From: Anaerolineae bacterium
GTDB lineage: Bacteria > Chloroflexota > Anaerolineae > Aggregatilineales > Phototrophicaceae
Assembly: GCA_022826865.1 (NCBI GenBank)
Contig: JAJDUC010000037.1
Span: 62,001-126,000, forward strand
Direction of reading: 5' to 3'
DNA length: 64,000 bases
Made by a program: the position numbers and the translations under genes. A model generated the notes under the pieces. The model was not told the origin of the DNA and did not search any database. It saw only the letters and a program-made list of their open reading frames with translations. This document shows positions 50,107 through 58,784 of this stretch, one piece after another (position 1 is the first letter of the stretch; every line of letters begins with the position of its first letter).

Positions 50107-51684
50107 TCAATCGCGGGGGATCGTGAAAAAAAAGGTCGAGCCGGCGCCGGGTTGGCTCTTGACGGAGATTTCCCCCCCATGTTCTTCAACGATTGCTTTA
50201 GCCAGAAATAAGCCGAGTCCGGTTCCCTGGGCCCGCTGCGTGAGCTTGTCGTCGATGCGGTAAAAGCGCTCGAAAATCTTGTCGATCTGATCTTTGGCGA
50301 TGCCCGCGCCTTCGTCGCGCACAAAAACCGTCACGTGTTTTTCGCTGAAGCGCCCGCCGACCGTGATAGTTTTCTCGTCCGGCGAATATTTGATGGCGTT
50401 CGTGAGCAGGTTGTCGATCACCTGGCGCAGGCGCGCCGCATCTCCCTGGATCACCGGGAAGTTCTCGGGGAAACTCAACTCAATGCGATGGACCGATTGG
50501 CTCCGCAGTCGGGCGACTGAACGCGCCGCCACCGCGCTCAAGTCCGTATCGGCCGGGTTTAGCCGCAATTCCCGCGCCGCCTGGATTTTGCTGGCGGTTA
50601 ACAGGTCCTCCACCAAAGCAGTCAAGCGATCGGCCTCGTCTTCGATGATCGTCATCTTCTCCCGCACAACATCGCTCTCCCATTCGACATCGTCGCGGCC
50701 CAAGGTGCTTGCATAGCCTTTGATGATGGCGATAGGCGTGCGCAATTCATGATGAACCGAGGAGATGAAAACCGACTGCATCTCTTGGGCTTTGCGGAAA
50801 TTCGTGATGTCGCGGACGTTGGCGATGATGCTCTCCAGCTGGTCATCTTCCGCGAAAAGCGGGGCGTAGGTTATGCCGATGCTCAGGGTCATGCCGTCGC
50901 GCCGAACGAGATCGCCCTCGACATAATGCGTCGTTGCGCCCGGTTCCGTCTCATTTGCCCCGGCCCAGCCCGCTTCCAGCGCCGCTTCTATATCCTGGCC
51001 CGGCGCATGATCCCAGACGATGACATCGGCCACTGGCATATCGACAACGTCGTACTTGCTCCAACCGGTCATGCGTTCAAATGCGAGATTGGCTTGCTGA
51101 AACCTGAGATTCGGATTGAGGATGAAGACGCCGTCGCCGCTGCTGTTGACGATGGCTTCCAGGCGCTGATGTTCCTTATTGAGTTCGCCATAAAGCTGCG
51201 CATTGTTGACCGCTATCGCGGCTTGATCGGCAAAGCTTTGCAGAGTGTTCAGGTCTTCCGATGTGATAGCGGTTTGATAAGAGCGAAACACAATCAATAA
51301 GCCGAGCGGATTGCGCGCGAAGACCAGCGGCATGGCGATCGATTGGACCAGGCGCGGGTCGACGGCGTCGGCCATCTCCCGCAGCTTTTGGTTGAGAAAT
51401 TCGCGACTGATACCGCCTTCGTCGGCCGGGGCCATCAACTCCTGCAGTTTGATGTTCAGTTGCGGCACATCTTCCTGGCTGAGGCCGCTGTAGGCCCGCA
51501 CGTTGTATTTGCCATCGCGCTTGTCATTGAGCGCGACTATCCCAACGCGCCCGGCCAGCATCACCAGCGAGGCATGCAATACACGGCGCAAGACTTCGCC
51601 AAGATCGAGCTGGGCCGTGATCGCACGGGTGATTTCCAGCATGAAGTCGCGCTGTTGCGTGCGCAGATCTGGCCGCATTAACAT
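50107..51684 (-). CDS. Sensor histidine kinase (GAF-PAS-HisKA-HATPase)
   Basis: 525 residues with no membrane segment, so cytoplasmic. A GAF domain (about 20-165, LRRVLHASLVMLAGRVGIVAL) is followed by a PAS domain (about 180-290, IVNSSGDGVFILNPNLRFQQAN). The H-box is VHHELRTPIAIIKGYAS with the phospho-His. In the ATPase domain the N-box is NLLTNAIKYSPDEK, G1 is DEGAGIAKDQI, F is FERFYRID and G2 is GTGLGLFLAKAIVEEHGG. It autophosphorylates and signals to a response regulator; none is adjacent. It follows the ROK gene by 67 bp on the same strand. Confidence 0.95.
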   Translation of the reverse strand: MLMRPDLRTQQRDFMLEITRAITAQLDLGEVLRRVLHASLVMLAGRVGIVALNDKRDGKYNVRAYSGLSQEDVPQLNIKLQELMAPADEGGISREFLNQKLREMADAVDPRLVQSIAMPLVFARNPLGLLIVFRSYQTAITSEDLNTLQSFADQAAIAVNNAQLYGELNKEHQRLEAIVNSSGDGVFILNPNLRFQQANLAFERMTGWSKYDVVDMPVADVIVWDHAPGQDIEAALEAGWAGANETEPGATTHYVEGDLVRRDGMTLSIGITYAPLFAEDDQLESIIANVRDITNFRKAQEMQSVFISSVHHELRTPIAIIKGYASTLGRDDVEWESDVVREKMTIIEDEADRLTALVEDLLTASKIQAARELRLNPADTDLSAVAARSVARLRSQSVHRIELSFPENFPVIQGDAARLRQVIDNLLTNAIKYSPDEKTITVGGRFSEKHVTVFVRDEGAGIAKDQIDKIFERFYRIDDKLTQRAQGTGLGLFLAKAIVEEHGGEISVKSQPGAGSTFFFTIPRD

Positions 51685-51751
51685 GAGTCTATTCTAGCAC
51701 GACCTCTTGCGAGCGCAGGCTGACGCTGCTGCGCGCTTGAACGCGCGGCGC

Positions 51752-52729
51752 TTAGAAACGCCGGTCCAGCTCGCTGATATCGACATTGCCGCCGTCGGTG
51801 GCGGCGAGGGCGGCCGCGCCCACCAGCGCCACATCATCGCCGAGCGCGGCCAGTTCAATCCGCAAGTCGGCGGTGAAGGAGTCATTCAAGATATGCCGGT
51901 GGATGGCTTCTTTCATCGGCCTCAGGAGCAGATCGCCCGTTTTGGTCACGCCGCCGCCCAGCACAATGATCTCCGGATTGAAGGCGAGCAGGGCGCAGAC
52001 TATGCCCAGACCCAGAATCCGCCCGGCGTAGGCCAGGCATTCGATCGCGAGCTCGTCGCCGGCTGCGGCCGCCAGGCCGACTGTCTTGGCGTCAATCCGA
52101 TTTAAGTCGCCGCGGACCAGGTCGAGCGCGCTGGATTTTGCCCCGGCTTGAATGGCTGCCTTGAGCCGGCCGGCGATGGCGGGGCCGGCCGCCTCCGGCT
52201 CGACCGTAGACACCTGGCCCGACTCCATGACGATTGGGATGTGACCCAATTCAGCCGCGAGACCGGCATGGCCGAGCAGCAGCTTGCCATCGCTAATCAC
52301 GCCAGAACCAATGCCGGTGCTGACTGTGAAGTAAACGACATGGCGGCAACCCTGGGCCGCCCCCTTGCAGGCTTCGGCCAAAGCTGCCACATTGGCGTCG
52401 TTGCCAAGGTAAACGGGCAGTCCAAACTCGGCCGCGATCATATCTCGCAGGGGAATATCCAGCCATCCGGGAAGATTGGGCGGCGCGATCATGACTCCTG
52501 ACAAGGGGTTCAGCGGGCCGGGCGCGGATATGCCAATGCCCAGAATATCCGCTTGGCGCTTCGGCATGACCTTTCGGATATAAGTCTTGATGCGGTTGAT
52601 TACGAATTCCGGTCCCTGTTCAGCCCGCGTCAGCGTGTTCTCCCGCTGCAGCAGAGTGAGAGCCTGGTCGAGGCGGGCGGCGCGGATCTGTGTCCCGCCC
52701 AAATCCACGGCGATGATCTCTTTTGCCAC
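51752..52729 (-). CDS. ROK-family protein (sugar kinase-like) lacking the Cys zinc motif
   Basis: 325 residues. The ATP phosphate motif is AVDLGGTQIRAARLD, and ISAPGPLNPLSGVMIAPPNL, VYLGNDANVAALAE and TVSTGIGSGVI follow in ROK order. The zinc-binding C-x-C-G-x-x-G-C-x-E of ROK kinases is absent: after AAELGHIPI comes VMESGQVSTVEPEAAG, with no Cys. The catalytic Asp in GNDAN is kept. It is probably a glucose or N-acyl-hexosamine kinase with an altered substrate/zinc site, or a non-kinase ROK protein. No DNA-binding extension is present. It is divergent from mutS. Confidence 0.87.
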   Translation of the reverse strand: MAKEIIAVDLGGTQIRAARLDQALTLLQRENTLTRAEQGPEFVINRIKTYIRKVMPKRQADILGIGISAPGPLNPLSGVMIAPPNLPGWLDIPLRDMIAAEFGLPVYLGNDANVAALAEACKGAAQGCRHVVYFTVSTGIGSGVISDGKLLLGHAGLAAELGHIPIVMESGQVSTVEPEAAGPAIAGRLKAAIQAGAKSSALDLVRGDLNRIDAKTVGLAAAAGDELAIECLAYAGRILGLGIVCALLAFNPEIIVLGGGVTKTGDLLLRPMKEAIHRHILNDSFTADLRIELAALGDDVALVGAAALAATDGGNVDISELDRRF

Positions 52730-52789
52730 TTGGCGCGCCTCCCGCGATGATTACAATCCTGACGTAATAGAACATTTCTGCTACTCCGC

Positions 52790-52818
52790 TTGTAGCGGCG
52801 AAATGACGCTGATAGAAT
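52790..52818 (+). promoter_or_regulatory. Promoter of mutS
   Basis: TTGTAG (52790-52795) and TAGAAT (52813-52818) with a 17-bp spacer, about 55 bp upstream of the mutS ATG. Confidence 0.6.
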
Positions 52819-52873
52819 AGCATGGATCGACTCGATATTTTAGTTCAGCGGGCTTCTCTGCCGGGATAACGAT

Positions 52874-55477
52874 ATGGCGCGTGTCACACCGATGCGGCGG
52901 CAATACCTCGAAATCAAGAGCCAGTATCCCGACTGCATCTTGATGTTTCGCATGGGCGATTTTTACGAGATGTTCGACGAAGACGCCGAAATCGCCGCGC
53001 GCGAATTGGACATCACGCTGACATCGCGCGCCCATCGCAAAGGCGGCGAAAAGATTCCAATGGCCGGCGTGCCCTACCATTCGGTGGACGGCTACATCGC
53101 CCGCTTGATCGAAAAGGGTTTTCATGTCGCGGTCTGCGATCAGATCACTGAGCCGACCGGGCGCGGCATCGTTGAGCGCGAAGTGACGCGTGTCATGACG
53201 CCCGGAACAGTCGTTGAGCCGGCGCTGCTTGAAGAAGGCAAAGCCAATTATCTGATGGGCATCCTGCCCGTCGGCGATGTGGCAAGCGGCAAATGGGCGC
53301 GCGCCGGGGTCGCCTATGCCGAGATCTCCACAGGCGAGTTCAGCGCGACCCAGTTCTCCGGCGATGATGTGGGGATGCGCGTCTTTGAAGAGCTGGCGCG
53401 CATTGCGCCGCGTGAAGTGATTCTGCCGGAGGCTTGGGCGGCGCGCGGCGTGACCTTGCCCGATGGCATTCATTTGAGCGCCGTGCAGGATTGGACATTT
53501 GAATATGCGGGCGCCGAGCAATTGCTGCGGGATCATTTCCGAGTTGGCACGCTGGATGGATTCGGCTTAAAGGAACGGCCCGACGCTGTGGCGGCGGCCG
53601 GCGGGGTTCTGCAATATTTGCGCTCAACGCAGAAAGCGGCGCTCGATCAACTCATGACGATCCGGTCCTATTCGACCGATTCCTTCATGACCCTGGATCA
53701 GTTCACGCGGCGCAATCTTGAATTGGCGGAGACCATTCGCGACGGCAAGACGCAAGGCAGCCTGCTGGGAATCCTTGATCGTACGCTGACGGCGATGGGC
53801 AAGCGGCTGCTGCGCGCCTGGCTCAATCAGCCTCTATTGGAGATCAACCGTCTCAATGCGCGCCTGGATGCGGTGGAAGCGCTGGTGAGCAGCGACATCC
53901 TGCGCGACGACATCGCGGCGGCCCTGAAGCGAGTTGCCGATGTTGAACGACTGACGCAGCGGGTTGTCATCGGCAAAGCCGGTCCGCGTGATCTCATTGC
54001 GCTGAATGAGGCGCTTGCTGTCATGCCGCAATTGCGGGAGCTGCTTGCGGATCTGGGCAGCTTGGCCGCCGTTGTCGAACGGCTTGACCCCTGTGAGCCG
54101 GTCTCTTCGCTGATTGGCGCCGCCATCAATGACGAGCCGCCGGCAGTTTTGAATGCGATCGGCGTTATCCGAGCCGGTTTCTTGGCCGAACTCGACGAGA
54201 TTCTCCAGGCGTCGCAGGATGCGCGCGACTGGATCGCCAATCTGGAGTCGCATGAGCGGCGCCGGACCGGGATCGCCAGCGTCAAAGTCGGTTACAACAA
54301 AGTCTTCGGCTACTACATTGAAGTGACAAATGCGCACACCGACCGCGTGCCGGGAGACTATGTGCGTAAACAGACCCTGGTCAACGCCGAGCGCTACATC
54401 ACGCCCGAGCTCAAGGACTACGAGTCGCGCGTATTGAACGCCGAAGAAGAAATCCTGGCCGCCGAGCGCGCTATTTTCAGCGATGTCTGCCGAATGGTCG
54501 CTTCTCATCGCGATGCCTTGCTGAAGACCGCCCGAGCAATCGCGCATCTGGATGCCTTCTTGTCGCTGGCGGCGGTCGCCGCGCGCGAGGGTTACTCTAG
54601 ACCGACGCTGACTGAAGACAATATTCTGGAGATTGAAGCCGGCCGACACCCGGTGGTCGAGAAGCTGCTGGAAAGCTCCACGCGCTATGTCGCCAATGAC
54701 AGCCGATTTGATCTCGGCTCGCGCATTCATATCATCACCGGGCCGAACATGTCCGGCAAGTCGACCTACGTCCGCCAGGTGGCGATTTTGACGTTGATGG
54801 CGCAGATCGGCAGCTTTGTGCCGGCGGATTCCGCTACGATAGGGCTTGTCGACCGCATCTTCGCGCGCATCGGGGCGCAAGACGAAATCCACGCCGGCCA
54901 GAGCACCTTCATGGTGGAAATGGTGGAGACGGCGCGCCTGCTTTCGGGCAGCACATCGCGCAGCCTGCTCATTCTGGATGAGATCGGCCGCGGCACCTCG
55001 ACTTACGATGGCATGGCGATCGCGCGCGCGGTAATTGAGTTCATCCACAACAATCCGCGTTTGAACTGTCGTACGCTCTTCGCCACCCACTATCATGAAC
55101 TGACAGAACTTCCAAACATCCTGCCCCGTACGGCGAACTTCAATGTTGCGGTCGCGGAACAGGGTGAGGAAATCGTATTCCTGCACCGCGTCTTGCCGGG
55201 CGGCGCCGACCAGAGTTATGGCGTTCACGTCGCGCAACTGGCGGGCATGCCGCGCTCGGTTGTCGAACGCGCGCGGGAGCTGCTGATGCAGTTGGAAGAG
55301 GGCGGCAGCGATTTTTCGCTGTCCAAGCCGAAGCCGCAGCATCAGCAGTTGAGTTTCTTTGAGGCGCCGGAGAACCCGGCGGTCGGGGCCTTGCGCGCCT
55401 TGGAGGTCGATGGTCTCAGCCCGTTGGAAGCCTTGACCACCTTGTACGAGCTCAAGCGTATGGTCGCGGAGGCCTAG
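52874..55477 (+). CDS. mutS: DNA mismatch repair ATPase MutS
   Basis: 867 residues, full length. The mismatch-contact motif is GDFYEMF in the N-terminal domain. The core and clamp follow, with KVGYNKVFGYYIEVTNAH. In the ATPase domain Walker A is TGPNMSGKSTYVRQ, Walker B is LLILDEIGRGTSTYDG, and THYHELTELP follows. The C-terminal helix-turn-helix is LSPLEALTTLYELKRMV. It binds mismatches and recruits MutL; mutL is not in the window. The sulfotransferase gene starts at the base after its stop codon. Confidence 0.98.
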   Translation: MARVTPMRRQYLEIKSQYPDCILMFRMGDFYEMFDEDAEIAARELDITLTSRAHRKGGEKIPMAGVPYHSVDGYIARLIEKGFHVAVCDQITEPTGRGIVEREVTRVMTPGTVVEPALLEEGKANYLMGILPVGDVASGKWARAGVAYAEISTGEFSATQFSGDDVGMRVFEELARIAPREVILPEAWAARGVTLPDGIHLSAVQDWTFEYAGAEQLLRDHFRVGTLDGFGLKERPDAVAAAGGVLQYLRSTQKAALDQLMTIRSYSTDSFMTLDQFTRRNLELAETIRDGKTQGSLLGILDRTLTAMGKRLLRAWLNQPLLEINRLNARLDAVEALVSSDILRDDIAAALKRVADVERLTQRVVIGKAGPRDLIALNEALAVMPQLRELLADLGSLAAVVERLDPCEPVSSLIGAAINDEPPAVLNAIGVIRAGFLAELDEILQASQDARDWIANLESHERRRTGIASVKVGYNKVFGYYIEVTNAHTDRVPGDYVRKQTLVNAERYITPELKDYESRVLNAEEEILAAERAIFSDVCRMVASHRDALLKTARAIAHLDAFLSLAAVAAREGYSRPTLTEDNILEIEAGRHPVVEKLLESSTRYVANDSRFDLGSRIHIITGPNMSGKSTYVRQVAILTLMAQIGSFVPADSATIGLVDRIFARIGAQDEIHAGQSTFMVEMVETARLLSGSTSRSLLILDEIGRGTSTYDGMAIARAVIEFIHNNPRLNCRTLFATHYHELTELPNILPRTANFNVAVAEQGEEIVFLHRVLPGGADQSYGVHVAQLAGMPRSVVERARELLMQLEEGGSDFSLSKPKPQHQQLSFFEAPENPAVGALRALEVDGLSPLEALTTLYELKRMVAEA

Positions 55478-56266
55478 ATGTTTGTCTTTAACACCGTAGT
55501 CATCGCGACGCACCGTCGATCGGGCAATCAATGGGCAATCGACGCTTTGCGCCGAAATAGTCCCGACATCAACGATTCTTATATGGGGTTGGAACAGATC
55601 GAAGCCGGGCATGACGCTGCTATGCCATTGGGAAGTTTCCGCCGTCAACTGCTGAATCTTGAAGGCAAAGTGCTGATTAATGTTCACGACTTGCCGGCTG
55701 CCGACTCCTGGACCGGGTTGGACGAGCGTCTCTTCGCCCGCACCATATTGCGCAATTCACCGACAATCTACGTGCATCGCGACGGCCGCGATGTGATGGT
55801 TTCGCTCTATTACTACATGCGCTCGATCAGCGAGACAGTGCGCAATCAGCCCTTTTCGCGCTTTCTGCGCGGGGAATCCTCCTTGGCCGGTTTGAACACC
55901 GGCATGAGTCGGCCAGGTTATTGGGCGCATCATGTCCAGACCTGGCTTAAAGAGGACGCGCTTTTGGCGATATCATACGACGATTTGGAAGCCAACTACG
56001 AAGCCACCTTGCGCAAGATGGCGGACTTTCTGAATGTTCAGCTCAACCCGGCCTTGCAGCCGCTCACGCGGGCCGGCCCGCAAGACAAAGCTCCCGCGCT
56101 CGAGCGCGTGCGCAACCGCCTGGGCATTCGCCGAAGAGGCGCGCAGACTTCCGGTCCGCGACTCGGCATGAGCGGCGAATGGCGTAATGTCTTTGACAAG
56201 GGCGATTTGGACTTTTTTATGCGGGAAGCCGGCGATACGATGCGGCAAACCGGATACCTGCGCTAG
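55478..56266 (+). CDS. Sulfotransferase-domain protein (PAPS-dependent type)
   Basis: 262 residues. The PAPS 5'-phosphosulfate loop reads VIATHRRSGNQWAIDAL, matching the bacterial P-R-S-G-N-T-W form. The 3'-phosphate site is IYVHRDGRDVMVSLYYYMRSIS, and the C-terminal part has LAISYDDLEANYEATLRKMADFLN. It transfers sulfate from PAPS to an unknown hydroxyl acceptor (glycan, lipid or small molecule). It has no gap to mutS, so it is probably translated by reinitiation from the mutS mRNA although the functions look unrelated. The arrangement converges on the next gene with a 6-bp gap. Confidence 0.85.
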   Translation: MFVFNTVVIATHRRSGNQWAIDALRRNSPDINDSYMGLEQIEAGHDAAMPLGSFRRQLLNLEGKVLINVHDLPAADSWTGLDERLFARTILRNSPTIYVHRDGRDVMVSLYYYMRSISETVRNQPFSRFLRGESSLAGLNTGMSRPGYWAHHVQTWLKEDALLAISYDDLEANYEATLRKMADFLNVQLNPALQPLTRAGPQDKAPALERVRNRLGIRRRGAQTSGPRLGMSGEWRNVFDKGDLDFFMREAGDTMRQTGYLR

Positions 56267-56272
56267 CTGCTG

Positions 56273-57661
56273 CTATGAACCGCCGAACACGGTCGCCGCG
56301 CGACCAGTTGCCGTCACATAGACTTCGAAGAATAACGATAGATACATTATTCCTAACAGCAGCTTAACAATGCTGATTGGCTTGCCAAGAATCGCAAGCC
56401 GGAATTCTCTGACGCGCGGACTGTGCATCAGCAGGCCGACCGTCCACAAAAATGGTATGAATAGAACCAGAATCATGCGCGCGCCGCGAAAACCGGTAAT
56501 CGGTATGTACCAGGCTGCGCCCATAGCATAAACGACAAATATCGTGGCGACGAACCAGATCTCCCGTATATATTTGCTTTGCGCTCTAACTGACGCTGTG
56601 CTTAAGAGCAGGGCGAGGCTGGCCACAATGGCAATCACTCCCAGAATTGTCTGTGAGCAGTGGCCGTAGTTGTAAGTTCTGATTTGGCCGCGATCGAAGC
56701 AGGCTTGCGACAGGATGCGCTTGGATCCATTAAAGAGACGCCAAAACATCGACCCGACGCCATGATCGTCCAGATATTTTTGCAGGCTTGGAATCTCTTC
56801 CGGTGGCATATCCGGCCAGCCTTCCGAATCGCCGTGCGCTCGCGTTCCTACTTTTGCCTGCCCCCAATTGTCATACCACATATAAAAGGTGGTATTCACA
56901 TTGTAGAAAAACGTTCCGTACTTCGCTTTGCTCTCCAATAGATATGGAGACAGCAGAGCCAGAAATACGACAATGGGCAGAAGCGCGCGCAAGATAGATT
57001 CGCGCGCTTGTCGCCATGTAAGCTCTTGGCGGAGGCCGGCAACGAGCAAGCCAACGGCGTAGCTGCTGGCGAAAAGCAGGAGCGCTGGAAGGGCGCTGGC
57101 TTTGGTGAACTGCGCAAGGGCGAACAGCGCGCCGCATAAAATCGACTTGCGCCAGTCCGGCGCGGACAGCGTGTCCATCGACAAAATGAATGCGAAGGCG
57201 AAGAGCCCATAGTAAAGATTCTCGGACAATACGTACGGCGCCTTTATCGCGTAAATCAGCATTGCAAGACAGAGAATCGCCCAAGTTGCGTACAAACGAG
57301 AAAACTTGGCAAAGAAAACGATGCCCAATGCGGCCAGAACCGCCAGCGAAAGGAACTTGTTTACCCGCTTGGACTGTTCAAAGAATTCCTGGGCCGATAG
57401 ATCGGGTGAATAGAATAATGCCTGTATCCATGGATAAAGCGGCATCTGGTTGCGTGTGCCGGTGTAATGCAGATTAGATTCGTAGGACTTTATTGCGAAT
57501 TTTAGAAACGCGCCTTGGTCGCCCGATATGTCGGCTGAATGACGGTTTTTTGTTCTTTCTTGAACTTGCGCGATGTGAAGGAAGAGTAGCAGGCCAGCAA
57601 CCAGTGCTGAAGCGGCCAGGAGGAATTGAGTGACGCGCCCCAAGGTGTGCGTCTTAGCCAT
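56273..57661 (-). CDS. Polytopic membrane protein, GT-C/GT39-like glycosyltransferase
   Basis: 462 residues and about 10-12 helices. After the first helix the extracytoplasmic loop holds GDQGAFLKFAIKSYESNLHYTGTRNQMPLYPWIQALFY. Its acidic pair and the Pro-containing PLYPW stretch resemble the first loop of Pmt-2/GT39 mannosyltransferase-like proteins. AKFSRLYATWAILCLAMLI and ITGFRGARMILVLFIPF are later helices. It probably transfers a sugar from a polyprenyl carrier, acceptor unknown. Its start overlaps the DUF1385 gene by 8 bp. Confidence 0.75.
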   Translation of the reverse strand: MAKTHTLGRVTQFLLAASALVAGLLLFLHIAQVQERTKNRHSADISGDQGAFLKFAIKSYESNLHYTGTRNQMPLYPWIQALFYSPDLSAQEFFEQSKRVNKFLSLAVLAALGIVFFAKFSRLYATWAILCLAMLIYAIKAPYVLSENLYYGLFAFAFILSMDTLSAPDWRKSILCGALFALAQFTKASALPALLLFASSYAVGLLVAGLRQELTWRQARESILRALLPIVVFLALLSPYLLESKAKYGTFFYNVNTTFYMWYDNWGQAKVGTRAHGDSEGWPDMPPEEIPSLQKYLDDHGVGSMFWRLFNGSKRILSQACFDRGQIRTYNYGHCSQTILGVIAIVASLALLLSTASVRAQSKYIREIWFVATIFVVYAMGAAWYIPITGFRGARMILVLFIPFLWTVGLLMHSPRVREFRLAILGKPISIVKLLLGIMYLSLFFEVYVTATGRAATVFGGS

Positions 57662-58748
57662 CGCCGGGCGAATGCGCCGCTTCCGGGCGCGCGTCGGGAA
57701 TGGCCGCCTCTTCTTCGGGGATGATGCCTTCAGAAAGCAGCACGCGCTTGAAAGAGACGATGGCCACTTCGATCATATCCAGGCTGGGCTGATTCGTCGT
57801 CAAATGCTGGAGAGCCAGGTTGGGCTTGATCATGAAGCGGATCCAGGGCTTGTCCAGGTTGGCGGCGGTGTACTTGAGAAACTCGTAGGCGACGCCGGCG
57901 ATGACGGGAATGAAGAGCACACGCGACAGAATCAGCAGGGCAAAGGGCGGACGGCCAATTAATGAAAAGAGCATCACGCTGACGAATACAACAGTGAGCA
58001 AGAATGCGGTGCCGCAACGCGGGTGTTCGATCGGGTATTGACTGACGATCTCTGGATCCAGCGCGTCTCCCGCTTCATAGGCGTTTATTGTCTTATGTTC
58101 TGCGCCATGATAGGCGAATATGCGCCGGCCGTCTTTTGTTTTGCCGACGAACCAGATATAAACCACAAGTATGGAAAGCTGAACGACACCTTCGATCAAA
58201 TTGATCAAAAAAGCGTCCAGGCCGATTGGCAGCGCCTCATACGCCAACAGATTGCTATTCTGACCCGCGACTTCAACTTCGTTGCCCGCCTCGTCGATGA
58301 CGACTTCGCTCGCCGCCGCGCTCAAGCCGACCAGGTTGCCGATACCGGTCGCCGCGGCCGTTGGCAGCAAAAAGAAGATACCAATGCCGATAAGCAAAGA
58401 AAGGGCGATGGTCGCCCAGCCGATCGGGCCGCTGAAGCTCACCTCTTCCTCTTCGTCGAGGGCAATGTCTGCCGACCACATCAATGCGCGGATGCCAAGG
58501 CCAAGGGCATCCCAAAGGCCGACTAAGCCCCGTAAGAATGGCGTACGGGCGATGCGCCCCCGGTACAATGTCGCGCTGATCGGCTGCTCGTGGATGACGA
58601 TTTGGCCCTTTGGGTCGCGCGCCGCCACGGCCATGGAATGGGCGCCGCGCATCATCACGCCTTCAATCACAGCCTGTCCGCCATACGAAAACTTCAGTTC
58701 GCTGGCGCTGCGCTTCTTTGTTTGTGGCAAGCTCACCCCCGTCTCCAT
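57654..58748 (-). CDS. DUF1385 family membrane protein (YqhQ-like)
   Basis: 364 residues. The family signature is at the N-terminus, YGGQAVIEGVMMRGAHSMAVAAR, followed by FLRGLVGLWDALGLGIRALM. The conserved FAYHGAEHKTINAYEAG and HPRCGTAFLL (His/Cys residues) are also present. Three to five membrane helices. Function is not established; DUF1385/YqhQ proteins are widespread in Firmicutes and Chloroflexota. It overlaps the GT-C-like gene downstream by 8 bp and lies 36 bp after recJ. Confidence 0.92.
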   Translation of the reverse strand: METGVSLPQTKKRSASELKFSYGGQAVIEGVMMRGAHSMAVAARDPKGQIVIHEQPISATLYRGRIARTPFLRGLVGLWDALGLGIRALMWSADIALDEEEEVSFSGPIGWATIALSLLIGIGIFFLLPTAAATGIGNLVGLSAAASEVVIDEAGNEVEVAGQNSNLLAYEALPIGLDAFLINLIEGVVQLSILVVYIWFVGKTKDGRRIFAYHGAEHKTINAYEAGDALDPEIVSQYPIEHPRCGTAFLLTVVFVSVMLFSLIGRPPFALLILSRVLFIPVIAGVAYEFLKYTAANLDKPWIRFMIKPNLALQHLTTNQPSLDMIEVAIVSFKRVLLSEGIIPEEEAAIPDARPEAAHSPGDG

Positions 58749-58784
58749 TTAATCTGCCCAATATATGTCGCGGCTGCAAACCGG

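Noticed and set aside
53834-55687. 617-codon open frame on the minus strand opposite mutS
   Set aside because: It is antisense to the unmistakable mutS; its translation has no domain character and arises from high-GC codon bias.
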